Shown: positions 17,077 through 26,205 of the stretch, in pieces
How the letters are laid out: the number at the start of each line of letters is the position of its first letter
Numbering within the stretch: position 1 is the stretch's first letter
Origin: Solibacillus sp. FSL H8-0538
GTDB lineage: Bacteria > Bacillota > Bacilli > Bacillales_A > Planococcaceae
Direction of reading: 5' to 3'
Assembly (NCBI RefSeq): GCF_038003525.1
Contig: NZ_JBBOPI010000001.1
Coordinates: forward strand, 673,001-737,000
Length of the DNA stretch: 64,000 nt
Notes under the pieces: model-generated
The model's input: only the letters and a program-made list of their open reading frames with translations
The model's database searches: none
Told to the model about the DNA's origin: nothing
Program-made: the position numbers and the translations under genes

Positions 17077-17107
17077 TACGCGATTTCGAAAATATCGAAA
17101 TCGCGTA
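17077..17107 (-). terminator. Terminator after the LCP gene
   Basis: TACGCGATTTCGA and TCGAAATCGCGTA are a perfect 13-bp stem with a 5-base loop. On the minus strand TTTTTG follows. Confidence 0.85.
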
Positions 17108-17167
17108 GTATTATTAGGCCATCTTCATGTCACTCGAAATCTGACTTAGTAGATAGCGCACTATTTT

Positions 17168-18229
17168 TTATTGTTGGTCAATCGAAGAGTTGTTATCCAC
17201 TTGTGTTTGTTCAATGCCAGTTACGTTATTTGTTCCTGAAATACTTGATGAATCAGGAATTAAACCGAGATGGCTTTGCAGAATATGTTTCGTTTCCTCT
17301 AAAGATTCTTGATCCAACTGGTAATAATACGTACCTGTCGACATATCATCATAGCCGTTAAGCGTCAATGAATCGATACGTGGCATACCGGCTGATAAAT
17401 AACTGAAGAAGGACTTCATTTCAGAGAAAGTCATATCCGTTTTCATATTGTCACCAACTGCTTGAATGACATCATCATACTTGGTAATTGATGTTACGGA
17501 TGAGGCTTGCTTGGCGACTGCCTTTAAAATTTCTTGCTGACGCTTACCTCGCTCAATATCACTATCTTTTTTGCGGGTACGTGCTAAAGCAAGTGCCTCA
17601 CTACCGTCTAGTTTTTGTAAGCCAGGCTGTAAATGAATTGCGTTACGATCAAATTCATCCTTTTCATTTAATACGTACGGAACTTCCGCTTCAATTCCAC
17701 CTAATGCGTCAACGACATCGATAAATGCATTGAAATTCATACGTACATAGTAATCGATTGGAATATCAAATAATTCTTCGACTGTTTCAATGGTAGCGAG
17801 TGTACCACCGTAAGCATGAGCGTGGGTAATTTTATCGTTATAACCTACATGTGGAATATAAACCTTAGAATCTCGTGGAACACTTAATAGTTTTACTGTT
17901 TTCGTTTTATTGTTCAATGTTGCGAGTAAGAGTGCATCCGAGCGAGAACTGTCCGCACCTTGTCCGCGTTTATCGCTATCGTCTACACCCACGAATAAAA
18001 TTGAAACATTATCATCGACTGGTTCAACTTTTGCCTCGCGTTTACCAGATACTTCACGGTTTTCAATAGCTTCATAGGCGCTATTTGCGGCATGTTCTGC
18101 TTTTTTTGTTAAATAAATACCGTAAGCAGTTACGCATATTAGTAGAGATACAGCTAATAAAAGTGAAGTTTTTATGATGAGCGAGAGCTTGGACGATTTC
18201 TTTTTCGCTTTTTTCTGCGTAATTTTCAT
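17168..18229 (-). CDS. LytR-CpsA-Psr (LCP) family wall polymer ligase
   Basis: A 353-residue membrane-anchored protein. It has a Lys-rich cytoplasmic start, one transmembrane helix (residues about 18-38) and an extracellular LCP domain at about 80-240. Motifs include SILFVGVDDSDKRGQG, SDALLLATLN, VPRDSKVYIP, and LARTRKKDSDIERGKRQQEI with the Arg residues that hold the polyprenyl-pyrophosphate. LCP enzymes move undecaprenyl-linked wall polymer onto peptidoglycan. The location beside tagO matches the B. subtilis tagO/yvhJ neighbourhood and suggests attachment of the polymer started by TagO. The Ser/Asn-rich tail is likely disordered. AGGAG precedes the ATG. Confidence 0.88.
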   Translation of the reverse strand: MKITQKKAKKKSSKLSLIIKTSLLLAVSLLICVTAYGIYLTKKAEHAANSAYEAIENREVSGKREAKVEPVDDNVSILFVGVDDSDKRGQGADSSRSDALLLATLNNKTKTVKLLSVPRDSKVYIPHVGYNDKITHAHAYGGTLATIETVEELFDIPIDYYVRMNFNAFIDVVDALGGIEAEVPYVLNEKDEFDRNAIHLQPGLQKLDGSEALALARTRKKDSDIERGKRQQEILKAVAKQASSVTSITKYDDVIQAVGDNMKTDMTFSEMKSFFSYLSAGMPRIDSLTLNGYDDMSTGTYYYQLDQESLEETKHILQSHLGLIPDSSSISGTNNVTGIEQTQVDNNSSIDQQ

Positions 18230-18340
18230 TTTTATTCTCCTCTGAATTAGGAATCATGTAGTTACTATTTGGTAGTTGATGGAATTTCTCGATAACTTCT
18301 ATTATACTATTACGAACAATTGCAGTAAATCAAAATAAAT

Positions 18341-18976
18341 TTATAAGCGAATAAATTCAAGGAATTGCTCGCCCTCAAAAGAAATTACTGCTTGTCCGCT
18401 CGTAAGCTCGGTCATCCAATCAGTAAAAGCGTGCTGTTCGGCCTTCACAACCAATACATAAAGTTGGACACCTTCCGCATAATTAATATCGCGCAATATA
18501 TAGTCGGAATCGCGGATTTCATTTTCTACTTTACCGAGCCAAGTATAATCAATGGCAATTTTCATCACATAATGTAACTTTCGCTCAACAACCTGAGCCG
18601 CTGTAATTCCTTCTGACGTCGCCTTGCCGTAAGCGCGGATTAAGCCGCCACCGCCAAGCTTAATTCCACCAAAATAACGGGTAACGACAACAACGGTATC
18701 CTTTAATCCTTGTTTTTTTAAAACTTCTAGCATAGGGACGCCCGCCGTTCCACTAGGTTCCCCGTCATCATTCGCCTTTTGGATATTATCGTGCTCTCCA
18801 ATCATGTAGCAGGAGCAATTATGAGTAGCATTAGCATGCATTTTTTTGATTTTTTCGATAAAAGCTAGTGCTTCTTGTTCAGTTTCAGCTCGATTTACAT
18901 ACGTAATAAACCGAGATTTAGAGAGGATTATTTCAGATTCTCCGTAGCTCTTCACAGTAAAATAGTCATTTCGCAT
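18341..18976 (-). CDS. yvyE: YvyE/YigZ-type IMPACT-family protein
   Basis: A 211-residue protein with the UPF0029 (IMPACT N-terminal) fold in residues about 14-125: KSRFITYVNRAETEQEALAF, then DDGEPSGTAGVPML near residue 72 and VVVTRYFGGIKLGGGGLIRA near residue 100. A smaller C-terminal ferredoxin-like domain follows. The family is linked to translation control and amino-acid sensing in other organisms, but its bacterial role is not settled. The yvyE-degS divergent order is the same as in B. subtilis. AAAGGAG precedes the ATG. Confidence 0.88.
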   Translation of the reverse strand: MRNDYFTVKSYGESEIILSKSRFITYVNRAETEQEALAFIEKIKKMHANATHNCSCYMIGEHDNIQKANDDGEPSGTAGVPMLEVLKKQGLKDTVVVVTRYFGGIKLGGGGLIRAYGKATSEGITAAQVVERKLHYVMKIAIDYTWLGKVENEIRDSDYILRDINYAEGVQLYVLVVKAEQHAFTDWMTELTSGQAVISFEGEQFLEFIRL

Positions 18977-19146
18977 TATTAAATCTCCTTTATATTACAA
19001 AAAATCAAGTGTTATGTGGTTATAAAATATGTTAAAAAATGTTCATTTAATGCTATAATAGTAAAGAATTATATTGTTTGCTATGTTAATGCAGTAAATG
19101 AAATATATTAAAATAGCATTCACACCAATGAGATTGGGGAAAAACT

Positions 19147-20307
19147 ATGTTTCCAAACGATAAAATTGATATTGCTTCGCTGGATGTAATTTTTAATCGA
19201 ATGTTAGAAACAATTACAAATTCAAAAGATGATATATTCATTATAAGCGAACAAAGCCGAAGAAGCTTTGAAGATATGCAAAATGAGTTAGAAATTGTTC
19301 GACAAGAAATTTCAATGATTATTGACGAGGGAGATAATTTTGAAAAATTAACGCAACTCGCAAAGCAAAGACTTGTTCAAGTGAGTAAAGCTTTTAATAA
19401 ATATACTGAAGAGCAAGTTCGAGCAGCCTATGAAAATGCAAATAGTTTACAATTGAAACTTTCACTATCTCGAGAACGTGAAAAACAATTGCGAGATAAG
19501 CGTGATGATTTAGAGCGTCGAATGAAAAAGCTTTATGATACGATTGAACGCGCTGATCACATTGTGAATCAAGTCAATGTTGTGATAAATTATTTAACTA
19601 CCGATTTAATACATGTTAGCCAAGCACTAGAACAAGCAAAAATTAAGCAAGAATTTGGCATTCGTATTATTGCCGCTCAGGAAGAGGAGCGAAAACGCCT
19701 CTCAAGAGAAATTCATGATGGCCCAGCGCAAATGATGGCGAATGTATTAATGCGATCCAATTTAATAGACCGCACATTCCGCGAAAGGGGTGTAGAGGCG
19801 GCTGTTCAAGAAATTAGTGATTTAAAAGGATCGGTACGTAATGCCTTATCCGAAGTACGTCGAATTATTTATGATTTACGTCCTATGGCATTAGATGATT
19901 TAGGCATTGTCCCGACGTTGAAAAAATATTTATCAACTGTAATGGAGTATAACTCAGGTGTTGATATCCAATTCCAGTCTTATAGCAATGAAAAAAGAAT
20001 TTCATCAGATTACGAAGTATCGATTTTCCGCCTTGTTCAAGAATGTGTAACAAATGCATTGAAACATGGCAAACCGACAGAAATTTCTGTCAAAATAGAG
20101 TGGCTAAGAAGCGATATAAATATTGTTGTAAAAGATAATGGTGCAGGTTTTGACAAAAATAATACCAAAGAGCAATCATTTGGTATTATCGGCATGACTG
20201 AGCGCGTGGAACTTTTAAATGGCACTATTGATATTACAACTTCAGTGGGAAAAGGAACAATCGTTATGTTCAAAATCCCATATCAAGAAGAAGCTGACTT
20301 AGTTTAA
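19147..20307 (+). CDS. degS: Two-component sensor histidine kinase DegS
   Basis: A 386-residue cytoplasmic kinase. Residues 1-170 hold a DegS-type coiled-coil sensor region with long charged helices. The HisKA_3 domain carries the phosphoacceptor His in EEERKRLSREIHDGPAQ. The HATPase_c domain at about 285-380 has the N box VQECVTNALKHG, then VKDNGAGFD and SFGIIGMTERVELLNG. There are no transmembrane helices, as expected. It phosphorylates DegU, 28 bp downstream, to control exoenzymes, competence and motility. The N-terminus is complete; AGATTGGGGAAA precedes the ATG. Confidence 0.95.
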   Translation: MFPNDKIDIASLDVIFNRMLETITNSKDDIFIISEQSRRSFEDMQNELEIVRQEISMIIDEGDNFEKLTQLAKQRLVQVSKAFNKYTEEQVRAAYENANSLQLKLSLSREREKQLRDKRDDLERRMKKLYDTIERADHIVNQVNVVINYLTTDLIHVSQALEQAKIKQEFGIRIIAAQEEERKRLSREIHDGPAQMMANVLMRSNLIDRTFRERGVEAAVQEISDLKGSVRNALSEVRRIIYDLRPMALDDLGIVPTLKKYLSTVMEYNSGVDIQFQSYSNEKRISSDYEVSIFRLVQECVTNALKHGKPTEISVKIEWLRSDINIVVKDNGAGFDKNNTKEQSFGIIGMTERVELLNGTIDITTSVGKGTIVMFKIPYQEEADLV

Positions 20308-20334
20308 TCCGTACCGAAATTAGGGGGAAAAAAG

Positions 20335-21009
20335 ATGACAAAAATTATTATTGTAGATGACCACCAACTATTCCGTGAAGGTGTGAAACGAATTTTAGAT
20401 TTCGAAGATTCATTCGAAGTTGTTGCAGAAGGTGATGACGGTGTTAATATCGTAAGTCTTTATGCAAAAAATTTACCGGATGTTGTATTAATGGACATTA
20501 ACATGCCAACTAAAAATGGTGTAGAAGCTACGGCAGATTTAATTGCTGAATATCCAGAAGCAAAAGTCATGATGTTATCGATTCACGATGACGAATCTTA
20601 TGTAACGCATGCATTAAAATCAGGTGCACTTGGTTATATGTTAAAGGAAATGGATGCAGATGAAATCGTTGACGCGATTAAAGTAGTGTCAAATGGCGGA
20701 TCATACTTACACCCGAAAGTAACGAAAAACTTAGTAGCGGAATTCCGACGCCTGTCAGAGCATGAAAACAAAGGGAATTTCCATCAAACAGAAATTCGCC
20801 GTCCATTCCACTTACTAACGAAACGTGAGTGTGAAGTGCTTCAATTATTAACAGATGGCCAAAGTAACCGTACAATCGGTGAGACACTTTATATTTCTGA
20901 GAAAACGGTAAAAAACCATGTATCTAGCATACTTCAAAAAATGAATGTGAATGACCGTACACAAGCAGTCGTTACGGCAATTAAAAACGGTTGGGTAGAA
21001 GTACGCTAA
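20335..21009 (+). CDS. degU: Response regulator DegU
   Basis: A 224-residue NarL/LuxR-type regulator. The receiver domain covers residues 1-120, with the acidic pair in [10 protein letters not shown] and phosphoacceptor Asp54 in [14 protein letters not shown] linker leads to the LuxR-type helix-turn-helix at residues about 161-220 ([20 protein letters not shown], then [17 protein letters not shown]). In Bacillus it controls exoprotease genes, comK and the flagellar operon, all relevant in this window. GGGGGAAAA precedes the ATG, and a terminator follows. Confidence 0.95.
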   Translation: MTKIIIVDDHQLFREGVKRILDFEDSFEVVAEGDDGVNIVSLYAKNLPDVVLMDINMPTKNGVEATADLIAEYPEAKVMMLSIHDDESYVTHALKSGALGYMLKEMDADEIVDAIKVVSNGGSYLHPKVTKNLVAEFRRLSEHENKGNFHQTEIRRPFHLLTKRECEVLQLLTDGQSNRTIGETLYISEKTVKNHVSSILQKMNVNDRTQAVVTAIKNGWVEVR

Positions 21010-21012
21010 TCG

Positions 21013-21062
21013 TCAGTCCCTGATTTTCTTCTGTTATTAGAAGAAGTCGGGGATTTTTTTTT
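21013..21062 (+). terminator. Terminator after degU
   Basis: AGTCCCTGATTTTCTTCT pairs with AGAAGAAGTCGGGGA, followed by TTTTTTTTT. Confidence 0.85.
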
Positions 21063-21242
21063 GAAGAAGGTTGTTTGGCATAGAGCGGACACAAGTATTA
21101 AAAATTTGTACTAATAGCTTCAATTCATGCAACATCGCTACCATTTGAGCGTCCTATATTGAGGACTAAATGGAAAAAACCATCTGAAATAGTCTTTTAA
21201 AAAGTTCTATGCTACAATATTTCGCGGGAGGGTTTTTGACAT

Positions 21243-21761
21243 ATGAAGAAATGGTTAATCGCAGTAATGGCGGTATTTACGCTGGTTGCTTGTAATGATA
21301 CAGAAGAATTAAACACGGATGAAACAGCGGACGTTATTGAACAAGGCACAGTGGGCTTCGAGGTATCGGGTGGTACTGTTGAGGAAGCGACAGGTGTTCC
21401 AAATGATGTAAAGAAAGACATCTTGGCAGCTTTTGAAGAATATATGGCAGCCTTTAAAGAAAAAGACATTGACCGGTATGCAGCAACACTTTCACCAAAT
21501 GCGAGTGGCTTTGATTATGATGATGATATAGCTGAAGCTGCAACTATTTTTGAACAATATGAAATTCAGCGTACAGCAGAAGATGTGACGATTATTAAAT
21601 ATAGCGAACAAGAGGTGCAAGTGTTTGCCCATGTTGCAATTGAAATGACCCAACTCGAAACAGGGGCAGAACTTTCGGATAAGGGTCGTCAAGTAACGGT
21701 GTTTGTTAAGGAAGACGAATCTTGGAAGATTTCGAGCATTTATTATATTGGAAATGAATAA
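21243..21761 (+). CDS. Predicted lipoprotein with an NTF2/SnoaL-like domain
   Basis: A 172-residue protein. The signal peptide ends in the lipobox LVAC with Cys17 as the lipidation site, so it should sit on the outer face of the membrane. A short acidic linker (NDTEELNTDETADVIEQ) precedes a small alpha+beta domain from residue about 58 (DILAAFEEYMAAFKEKDIDR, then ending VFVKEDESWKISSIYYIG). That pattern is typical of NTF2-like/SnoaL folds used as ligand or stabilising domains. Function is unknown. It is a single gene between degU and degV. Confidence 0.75.
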   Translation: MKKWLIAVMAVFTLVACNDTEELNTDETADVIEQGTVGFEVSGGTVEEATGVPNDVKKDILAAFEEYMAAFKEKDIDRYAATLSPNASGFDYDDDIAEAATIFEQYEIQRTAEDVTIIKYSEQEVQVFAHVAIEMTQLETGAELSDKGRQVTVFVKEDESWKISSIYYIGNE

Positions 21762-21782
21762 AGTGTTTTTTGCATAGCAATA

Positions 21783-21815
21783 GCGTCCTGTGATGGAAAA
21801 TCGCAGGGCGTTTTG
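21783..21815 (+). terminator. Terminator after the lipoprotein gene
   Basis: GCGTCCTGTGAT pairs imperfectly with ATCGCAGGGCG, followed by TTTTGTAAT. Confidence 0.65.
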
Positions 21816-21882
21816 TAATATTACCAATTCACAATTATACACAGATACGGTAATATAGTGGACATAGGAGAGTGGGAGATGA

Positions 21883-22725
21883 ATGAAGACTGCGATCGTA
21901 ACCGATAGTACAGCATATTTAACGCCAGAAGAACGTACACGCTATAATATTCGCATGGTGCCTTTAAGCGTCAATTTAGCAGGTGGTACGTACGATGAAG
22001 AGGTTGACATTACAGCTTCTGAATTTTATGAGAAAGTACGAGGGTCGAAGGAATTTCCGAAAACGACTCAACCACCAATTGGTAAGTTTATAGAGCTATT
22101 TGAAGATTTAGCAACAGAGTATGAAGACATTGTTACTATTCACTTATCAAGTGGTATTAGTGGCACATACCAAGGTGCAATTCAAGCTGGAAATATGGTT
22201 GAAAATATAGATGTTTTTGCATTTGATAGTGAAGTAGCTTGCTATGTGCAAGGAATGTTCGTAATCGAAGCAGCAAAAATGGCGAGTCTAGGCGCTTCAG
22301 GTAAGGAAATTATGGCTCGGCTAGAAGAATTAAAAGAAACAATGGATGCTTACTTCATTGTAGATGACTTAGCTCACCTGCAACGCGGCGGAAGACTGTC
22401 AGCAGCAGCAGCGTTAATCGGGGGATTACTGCAAGTGAAGCCAGTTCTTCACTTTCAAAACAAAGTAATCGTGCCGTTCGAAAAAATTCGGACGCGAAAA
22501 AAAGCGCTGCGTAAAGCAGAGGACCAGTTAGTAGCGGCAATGGAGAAACACGGCGCGCTTCAAGCAACGGTTATTCATGGGAACTGTGAAACCGAAGCAA
22601 GAGAGTGGATGGCGTATTTAGCACAAACGTATCCAACCGTGGACTTTACATTGAGTTATTTCGGTCCAGTAATCGGCACCCATTTAGGTGAAGGCTCAGT
22701 TGCACTTGGTTGGATGAAAAAATAA
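21883..22725 (+). CDS. degV: DegV family fatty-acid-binding protein
   Basis: A 280-residue DegV (FakB-like) protein. The start KTAIVTDSTAYLTPEE carries the TDS(T/S) motif that contacts the fatty-acid carboxylate, with LSSGISGTYQGA near residue 90 and IGTHLGEGSVALGW at the C-terminus. Members present fatty acids to the kinase FakA for phosphorylation. The degU-degV-comFA order is conserved with B. subtilis, where it is yviA. GGGAG upstream sets the ATG at 21883. A terminator follows, so the comF genes have a separate start. Confidence 0.9.
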   Translation: MKTAIVTDSTAYLTPEERTRYNIRMVPLSVNLAGGTYDEEVDITASEFYEKVRGSKEFPKTTQPPIGKFIELFEDLATEYEDIVTIHLSSGISGTYQGAIQAGNMVENIDVFAFDSEVACYVQGMFVIEAAKMASLGASGKEIMARLEELKETMDAYFIVDDLAHLQRGGRLSAAAALIGGLLQVKPVLHFQNKVIVPFEKIRTRKKALRKAEDQLVAAMEKHGALQATVIHGNCETEAREWMAYLAQTYPTVDFTLSYFGPVIGTHLGEGSVALGWMKK

Positions 22726-22742
22726 ATAAAACAATCTTTAGG

Positions 22743-22775
22743 CAGTCTCTACATAACTAGTAGAGGCTGTTTTTT
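22743..22775 (+). terminator. Terminator after degV
   Basis: CAGTCTCTAC and GTAGAGGCTG form the stem, followed by TTTTTT. Confidence 0.8.
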
Positions 22776-22813
22776 AGTCGTTATGCAAATATCTCTTTCA
22801 TAACGATCTTCCA

Positions 22814-23019
22814 GCTTTACACCAAAATCTGTAGTTGACAGTACATTCCACTCCAGGCGGACGCTTTCCGCGGGCAAGCACCGAGCCGCTTCCCTCGCTA
22901 CGCTCAGTCCAGGGTCTCGGATCGCTTGCTTTTCCCGCAGGAGTCGCCGCCTTCCGTTCCATGTGCTTATAAAGTAGTACACTTTCTTTTAAAGTAAAGC
23001 ACATTTTTTAGTAAAGAAC
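22814..23019 (+). mobile_element. Small inverted-repeat element (MITE-like), copy D
   Basis: A 206-bp element with a perfect 10-bp flanking direct repeat, CGATCTTCCA, at 22804-22813 and 23020-23029. The ends are inverted: GCTTTACACCAAAATC at the left, and GTTCTTTACTAAAAAATG reading in from the right. The arms match copy B at 1051-1261 in reverse orientation, including the stretch that reads TTTAAAAGAAAGTGTACTAC on the minus strand. The GC-rich centre differs from copy B. It has no coding capacity. The remaining spacer to comFA (23030-23223) shows no gene. Confidence 0.85.
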
Positions 23020-23223
23020 CGATCTTCCAAAGGATTTTTTCGCACGATTCTTACGAGATGTATTTTTTCAATCGTGATTTGTGCAATTTGGCGAGATTGT
23101 CATACGACTTATTAGAAATTAAGCGACATTGGCACTTATTTACGGTTAAGTTGTATGTTCAATTCGTCTGTTTTAGAAATTTGCGATTTGTAAATAAGTC
23201 TGAATAAAATGGAGGTTAATAAA

Positions 23224-24657
23224 ATGAGAAGGGAAAATAGTTTTCGAGCTTATAAAGGGATGATTATCGATCCAACCATTCAATCTTTTTTTACCGGGCG
23301 CATTTGGCCGCGTACTGAAACACCATTTCCATCAAATAAAATTGAAGCCTATGTGAAGCGCGGTTATTTTACCGTTATCCCAGCGATTGAGCAACTAAAT
23401 AGTAAGTGGCAGCAGCGCTATAAATGCAATCGTTGCCATAATGACAATCCGAAAAGCTTCATTACATTTCATTGTGCGCGTTGTCAGAAGTCGTGTCGGT
23501 ACTGTCGCCACTGTATTAATATGGGCCGGATGAGCAGCTGTACGGAATTAATTGTTTGGAACGGGCCAGCACCTAAAGCGCAACGGTCACATGCACTCTA
23601 TTGGAAAGGTCAATTTACACAAGCGCAGCAACAGGCCTCGTTGGAGTTGACGCAAAGTATCGAGTTGCGGCGTGATCATCTTATTCATGCTGTATGTGGG
23701 GCAGGAAAAACTGAGATACTCTTCCAAGCGGTACACAAAGCATTAAATGAAGGCTTGCGCGTTTGTGTAGCAACACCGCGGACCGATGTCGTATTAGAAT
23801 TATTCCCGCGTTTTCAGCAAGTATTTCCACAGACAACCATTCACGCATTATACGGCGCGGCACCAAAGCAAGCTGGATTTGCCCAACTTGTGTTAGCAAC
23901 AACCCATCAGCTATACCGTTTTGAGCAGGCATTTGATGTCATGATTGTCGATGAGGCAGATGCCTTTCCGTACACAATGGATGCATCCCTTCAAAAGGCT
24001 GTTATGAAGGCCAAAAAAACGTCAGCGCCCATCACCTATGTCACCGCAACACCATCACCACAGCTATTATCGCGCTGTAGAAAAGAGCACTGGGGCTATT
24101 CATTTATCCCGAGACGCTATCATGGCTATCCATTACCGGTCCCACGATTCCAGTCTTTATGGAATTACGATAAAACATTGGAAAAGGGAAGAATCCCGCC
24201 GAAGTTAGGTCACTGGCTACAGGAAAAAATCGACAATAAACAACCATTTCTCATATTTTTCCCGACAATTGAACTAATGGAAAAAGCTGTCCCATTATTT
24301 CAACAAATCGACCCATCTATTATTTGCGTACATGCGGAAGATCCTGACCGTAAAGAAAAAGTAGTGCAGCTGCGCAATGAACAAATAAAAGGACTGCTCA
24401 CAACGACCATTTTAGAGCGCGGCATTACGATTAAAAATGTACAAGTAGCGGTCATTGGTGCAGAAAGTCCAATCTTTACGGCAAGCGCACTTATTCAAAT
24501 TAGCGGTCGCGTCGGTAGGAATATCCACTATCCGGCAGGTGACGTTGTATTCTTCCATCACGGTATCACAACGGAAATGGACGTGGTGAAGGCTGAAATT
24601 ACCCGGTTAAACAATGCGGATATGAGGGGGGACGATCATGAAGCAAGCCGTTACTAA
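23224..24657 (+). CDS. comFA: Competence DNA helicase ComFA
   Basis: A 477-residue DEAD-type ATP-dependent translocase that helps pull transforming DNA across the membrane. An N-terminal four-cysteine zinc region (CNRCHND, CARCQKSCRYCRHCINMG) is followed by Walker A AVCGAGKTE, the DEAD box (IVDEADAFPY), motif III VTATPSP, and the motif VI region QISGRVGRN. The start at 23224 is set by GGAGG at 23211. The end overlaps comFC by 20 bp. No comFB is present between comFA and comFC, unlike B. subtilis. Confidence 0.92.
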   Translation: MRRENSFRAYKGMIIDPTIQSFFTGRIWPRTETPFPSNKIEAYVKRGYFTVIPAIEQLNSKWQQRYKCNRCHNDNPKSFITFHCARCQKSCRYCRHCINMGRMSSCTELIVWNGPAPKAQRSHALYWKGQFTQAQQQASLELTQSIELRRDHLIHAVCGAGKTEILFQAVHKALNEGLRVCVATPRTDVVLELFPRFQQVFPQTTIHALYGAAPKQAGFAQLVLATTHQLYRFEQAFDVMIVDEADAFPYTMDASLQKAVMKAKKTSAPITYVTATPSPQLLSRCRKEHWGYSFIPRRYHGYPLPVPRFQSLWNYDKTLEKGRIPPKLGHWLQEKIDNKQPFLIFFPTIELMEKAVPLFQQIDPSIICVHAEDPDRKEKVVQLRNEQIKGLLTTTILERGITIKNVQVAVIGAESPIFTASALIQISGRVGRNIHYPAGDVVFFHHGITTEMDVVKAEITRLNNADMRGDDHEASRY

Positions 24658-25243
24658 CTGTTTACTATGTGGGCGGGAATTACAGGGCGTGATTTCATGG
24701 ACTGCGATTTTTAGTAAGCAACTACCACAAACGATTTGCACTCGTTGTGAAGGACGTTTCACTAAAATTGTCGATCAAAAGGAAGTTGGGGTTGTTTCTT
24801 TATATGAATATAACGACGCAATGAAAGATTATTTGCATCGCTATAAGTTTATGCATGATATTGTACTTGCGAAAGTGTTTAATCGTGAGTTGAATAAACA
24901 GCTAGTACATCAAGCTGCGACGATTATTCCAGTTCCGATGCATGAGGACAACTTGAATAATCGGACATTTGCTCATTTAGATGAATTACTACATGCCGCA
25001 AAACTACCATTTGAACAATTATTATATAAAACAACAACCGAAACACAAGTAGGTAAAACACGTGAACAACGAATCTGCAGTGAACAATTGTTTCAGGTAA
25101 TAGACAATCGTAAAATAATAAATAATAACTTTATAATCGTAGACGATATATATACGACAGGTACAACAATGGCGCATGCGAAAAGGGCATTATTAGAAGC
25201 GGGTGCACAAGCTGTCGAAGGATTTACGCTTATTCGCGGATAG
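24638..25243 (+). CDS. comFC: Competence protein ComFC (phosphoribosyltransferase-like)
   Basis: A 201-residue protein of the ComF/GntX family. It has an N-terminal zinc ribbon (CLLCGREL, then CTRCEGRF), the stretch TIIPVPMHEDNLNNRTF, and the PRTase signature FIIVDDIYTTGTTMA near residue 165. It is needed for DNA uptake and works with ComFA. GGGGGGAC within comFA precedes the ATG; the 20-bp overlap implies coupled translation. Confidence 0.92.
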   Translation: MKQAVTNCLLCGRELQGVISWTAIFSKQLPQTICTRCEGRFTKIVDQKEVGVVSLYEYNDAMKDYLHRYKFMHDIVLAKVFNRELNKQLVHQAATIIPVPMHEDNLNNRTFAHLDELLHAAKLPFEQLLYKTTTETQVGKTREQRICSEQLFQVIDNRKIINNNFIIVDDIYTTGTTMAHAKRALLEAGAQAVEGFTLIRG

Positions 25244-25368
25244 AAAGTTATCATTGAACTATAGGAAACAATTAAAATAGTAGGATTTCCGAAAGAAAAT
25301 AATGAAATAGGATACGATTAATGTATAATGTGTATAAATCTAAGCTCGGAATAAACGGAGGTCTAATG

Positions 25369-25785
25369 ATGGCTGAATTAAGAAACTGCCCGATGTGTGA
25401 TGAATTTTTCAACTATACAGGGTTACGCGAAGTTTGTCATAAATGTGCGAATAAAGAAGAAGAAATGTATCAAGTCGTGTATCGCTTTTTACGAAAACGT
25501 GAAAATCGTGCAGCAAATGTCGATCGAATTGAAGAAGCAACAGGAGTATCCCGCGATTTATTGTATAAATGGGTTCGTAAAGGTCGATTGCATCCAGCAA
25601 CATTCCCAAATTTAGGCTATCCTTGTGATAATTGTGGTAAATTAACGCATAAAGGAAAGCTATGTAAGGATTGTCAAGATGATTTGAAATCCGATTTACG
25701 CACGTTTAACGCGGCGAAGGAATTCCGTGATGATATTATACGCCGGGACCGTGGAACATACCATTCAGATCGCGACAAAAACTAA
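25369..25785 (+). CDS. yvyF: Flagellar operon protein YvyF
   Basis: A 138-residue protein of the YvyF family (TIGR03826-type). It has an N-terminal zinc-finger pair (CPMCDEFF, then CHKCANKEEE) and a central MerR-like or homeodomain-like helical region (VDRIEEATGVSRDLLYKWVR). A second pair of Cys motifs follows (CDNCGKL, CKDCQDD). A helix-turn-helix between zinc knuckles suggests nucleic-acid binding; in B. subtilis it influences flgM expression. GGAGG at 25357 supports the ATG at 25369 over the ATG 3 bp earlier. Confidence 0.85.
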   Translation: MAELRNCPMCDEFFNYTGLREVCHKCANKEEEMYQVVYRFLRKRENRAANVDRIEEATGVSRDLLYKWVRKGRLHPATFPNLGYPCDNCGKLTHKGKLCKDCQDDLKSDLRTFNAAKEFRDDIIRRDRGTYHSDRDKN

Positions 25786-25792
25786 TGCAGTT

Positions 25793-25833
25793 ACCGCTTA
25801 TCGGTCGAGTATCATACGACGCGATAAGCTTTT
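25793..25833 (+). terminator. Terminator after yvyF
   Basis: CCGCTTATCG and CGCGATAAGC form the stem, followed by TTTTTTC. It separates yvyF from flgM. Confidence 0.65.
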
Positions 25834-25847
25834 TTCGTTATAATCGT

Positions 25848-25873
25848 TAACAATCTAGAGGATGAACCGAAAT
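25848..25873 (+). promoter_or_regulatory. Candidate sigma-D promoter for flgM
   Basis: TAAC, a 14-bp gap, and ACCGAAAT resemble the sigma-D consensus (TAAA, 15 bp, GCCGATAT), 40 bp before flgM. Two changes from consensus make it tentative. Confidence 0.35.
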
Positions 25874-25912
25874 ATAAAGTAGATAATGTATCACATGAGG
25901 GGAGGTTTTATG

Positions 25913-26173
25913 ATGAAAATTAATTCTTTCGGTGTGCAAGCAATTAGTGCTTACAATAATCAACAACGTACAGTTAAAGAAACAAAGTCAGGTGCATCAT
26001 TTGCCGATAAAATTGAAATTTCTTCAAAGGCTAAAGAAATGCAAGTGACGTCAAACCTTACGACAGAACGAGCAGAACGTGTACAAAAGTTAAAAGCAGA
26101 TATCCAATCTGGTGACTACCAAGTAAACGCACGCCAAGTAGCACAAGATATGCTGAAATATTACCGAGGTTAA
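25913..26173 (+). CDS. flgM: Anti-sigma factor FlgM
   Basis: An 86-residue protein with the FlgM layout: a disordered N-terminal half (KINSFGVQAISAYNNQQRTV, then the SADKIEISS-like FADKIEISSKAKEMQ). The helical C-terminal half that holds sigma factor reads ERAERVQKLKADIQSGDYQV, ending VAQDMLKYYRG. It holds sigma-D until the hook is complete. GGAGG at 25902 favours the second of two adjacent ATGs (25913). It precedes flgN by 32 bp. Confidence 0.92.
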   Translation: MKINSFGVQAISAYNNQQRTVKETKSGASFADKIEISSKAKEMQVTSNLTTERAERVQKLKADIQSGDYQVNARQVAQDMLKYYRG

Positions 26174-26205
26174 ATGTTAATTTGTATATAAAGGAGTTCC
26201 GGTCC

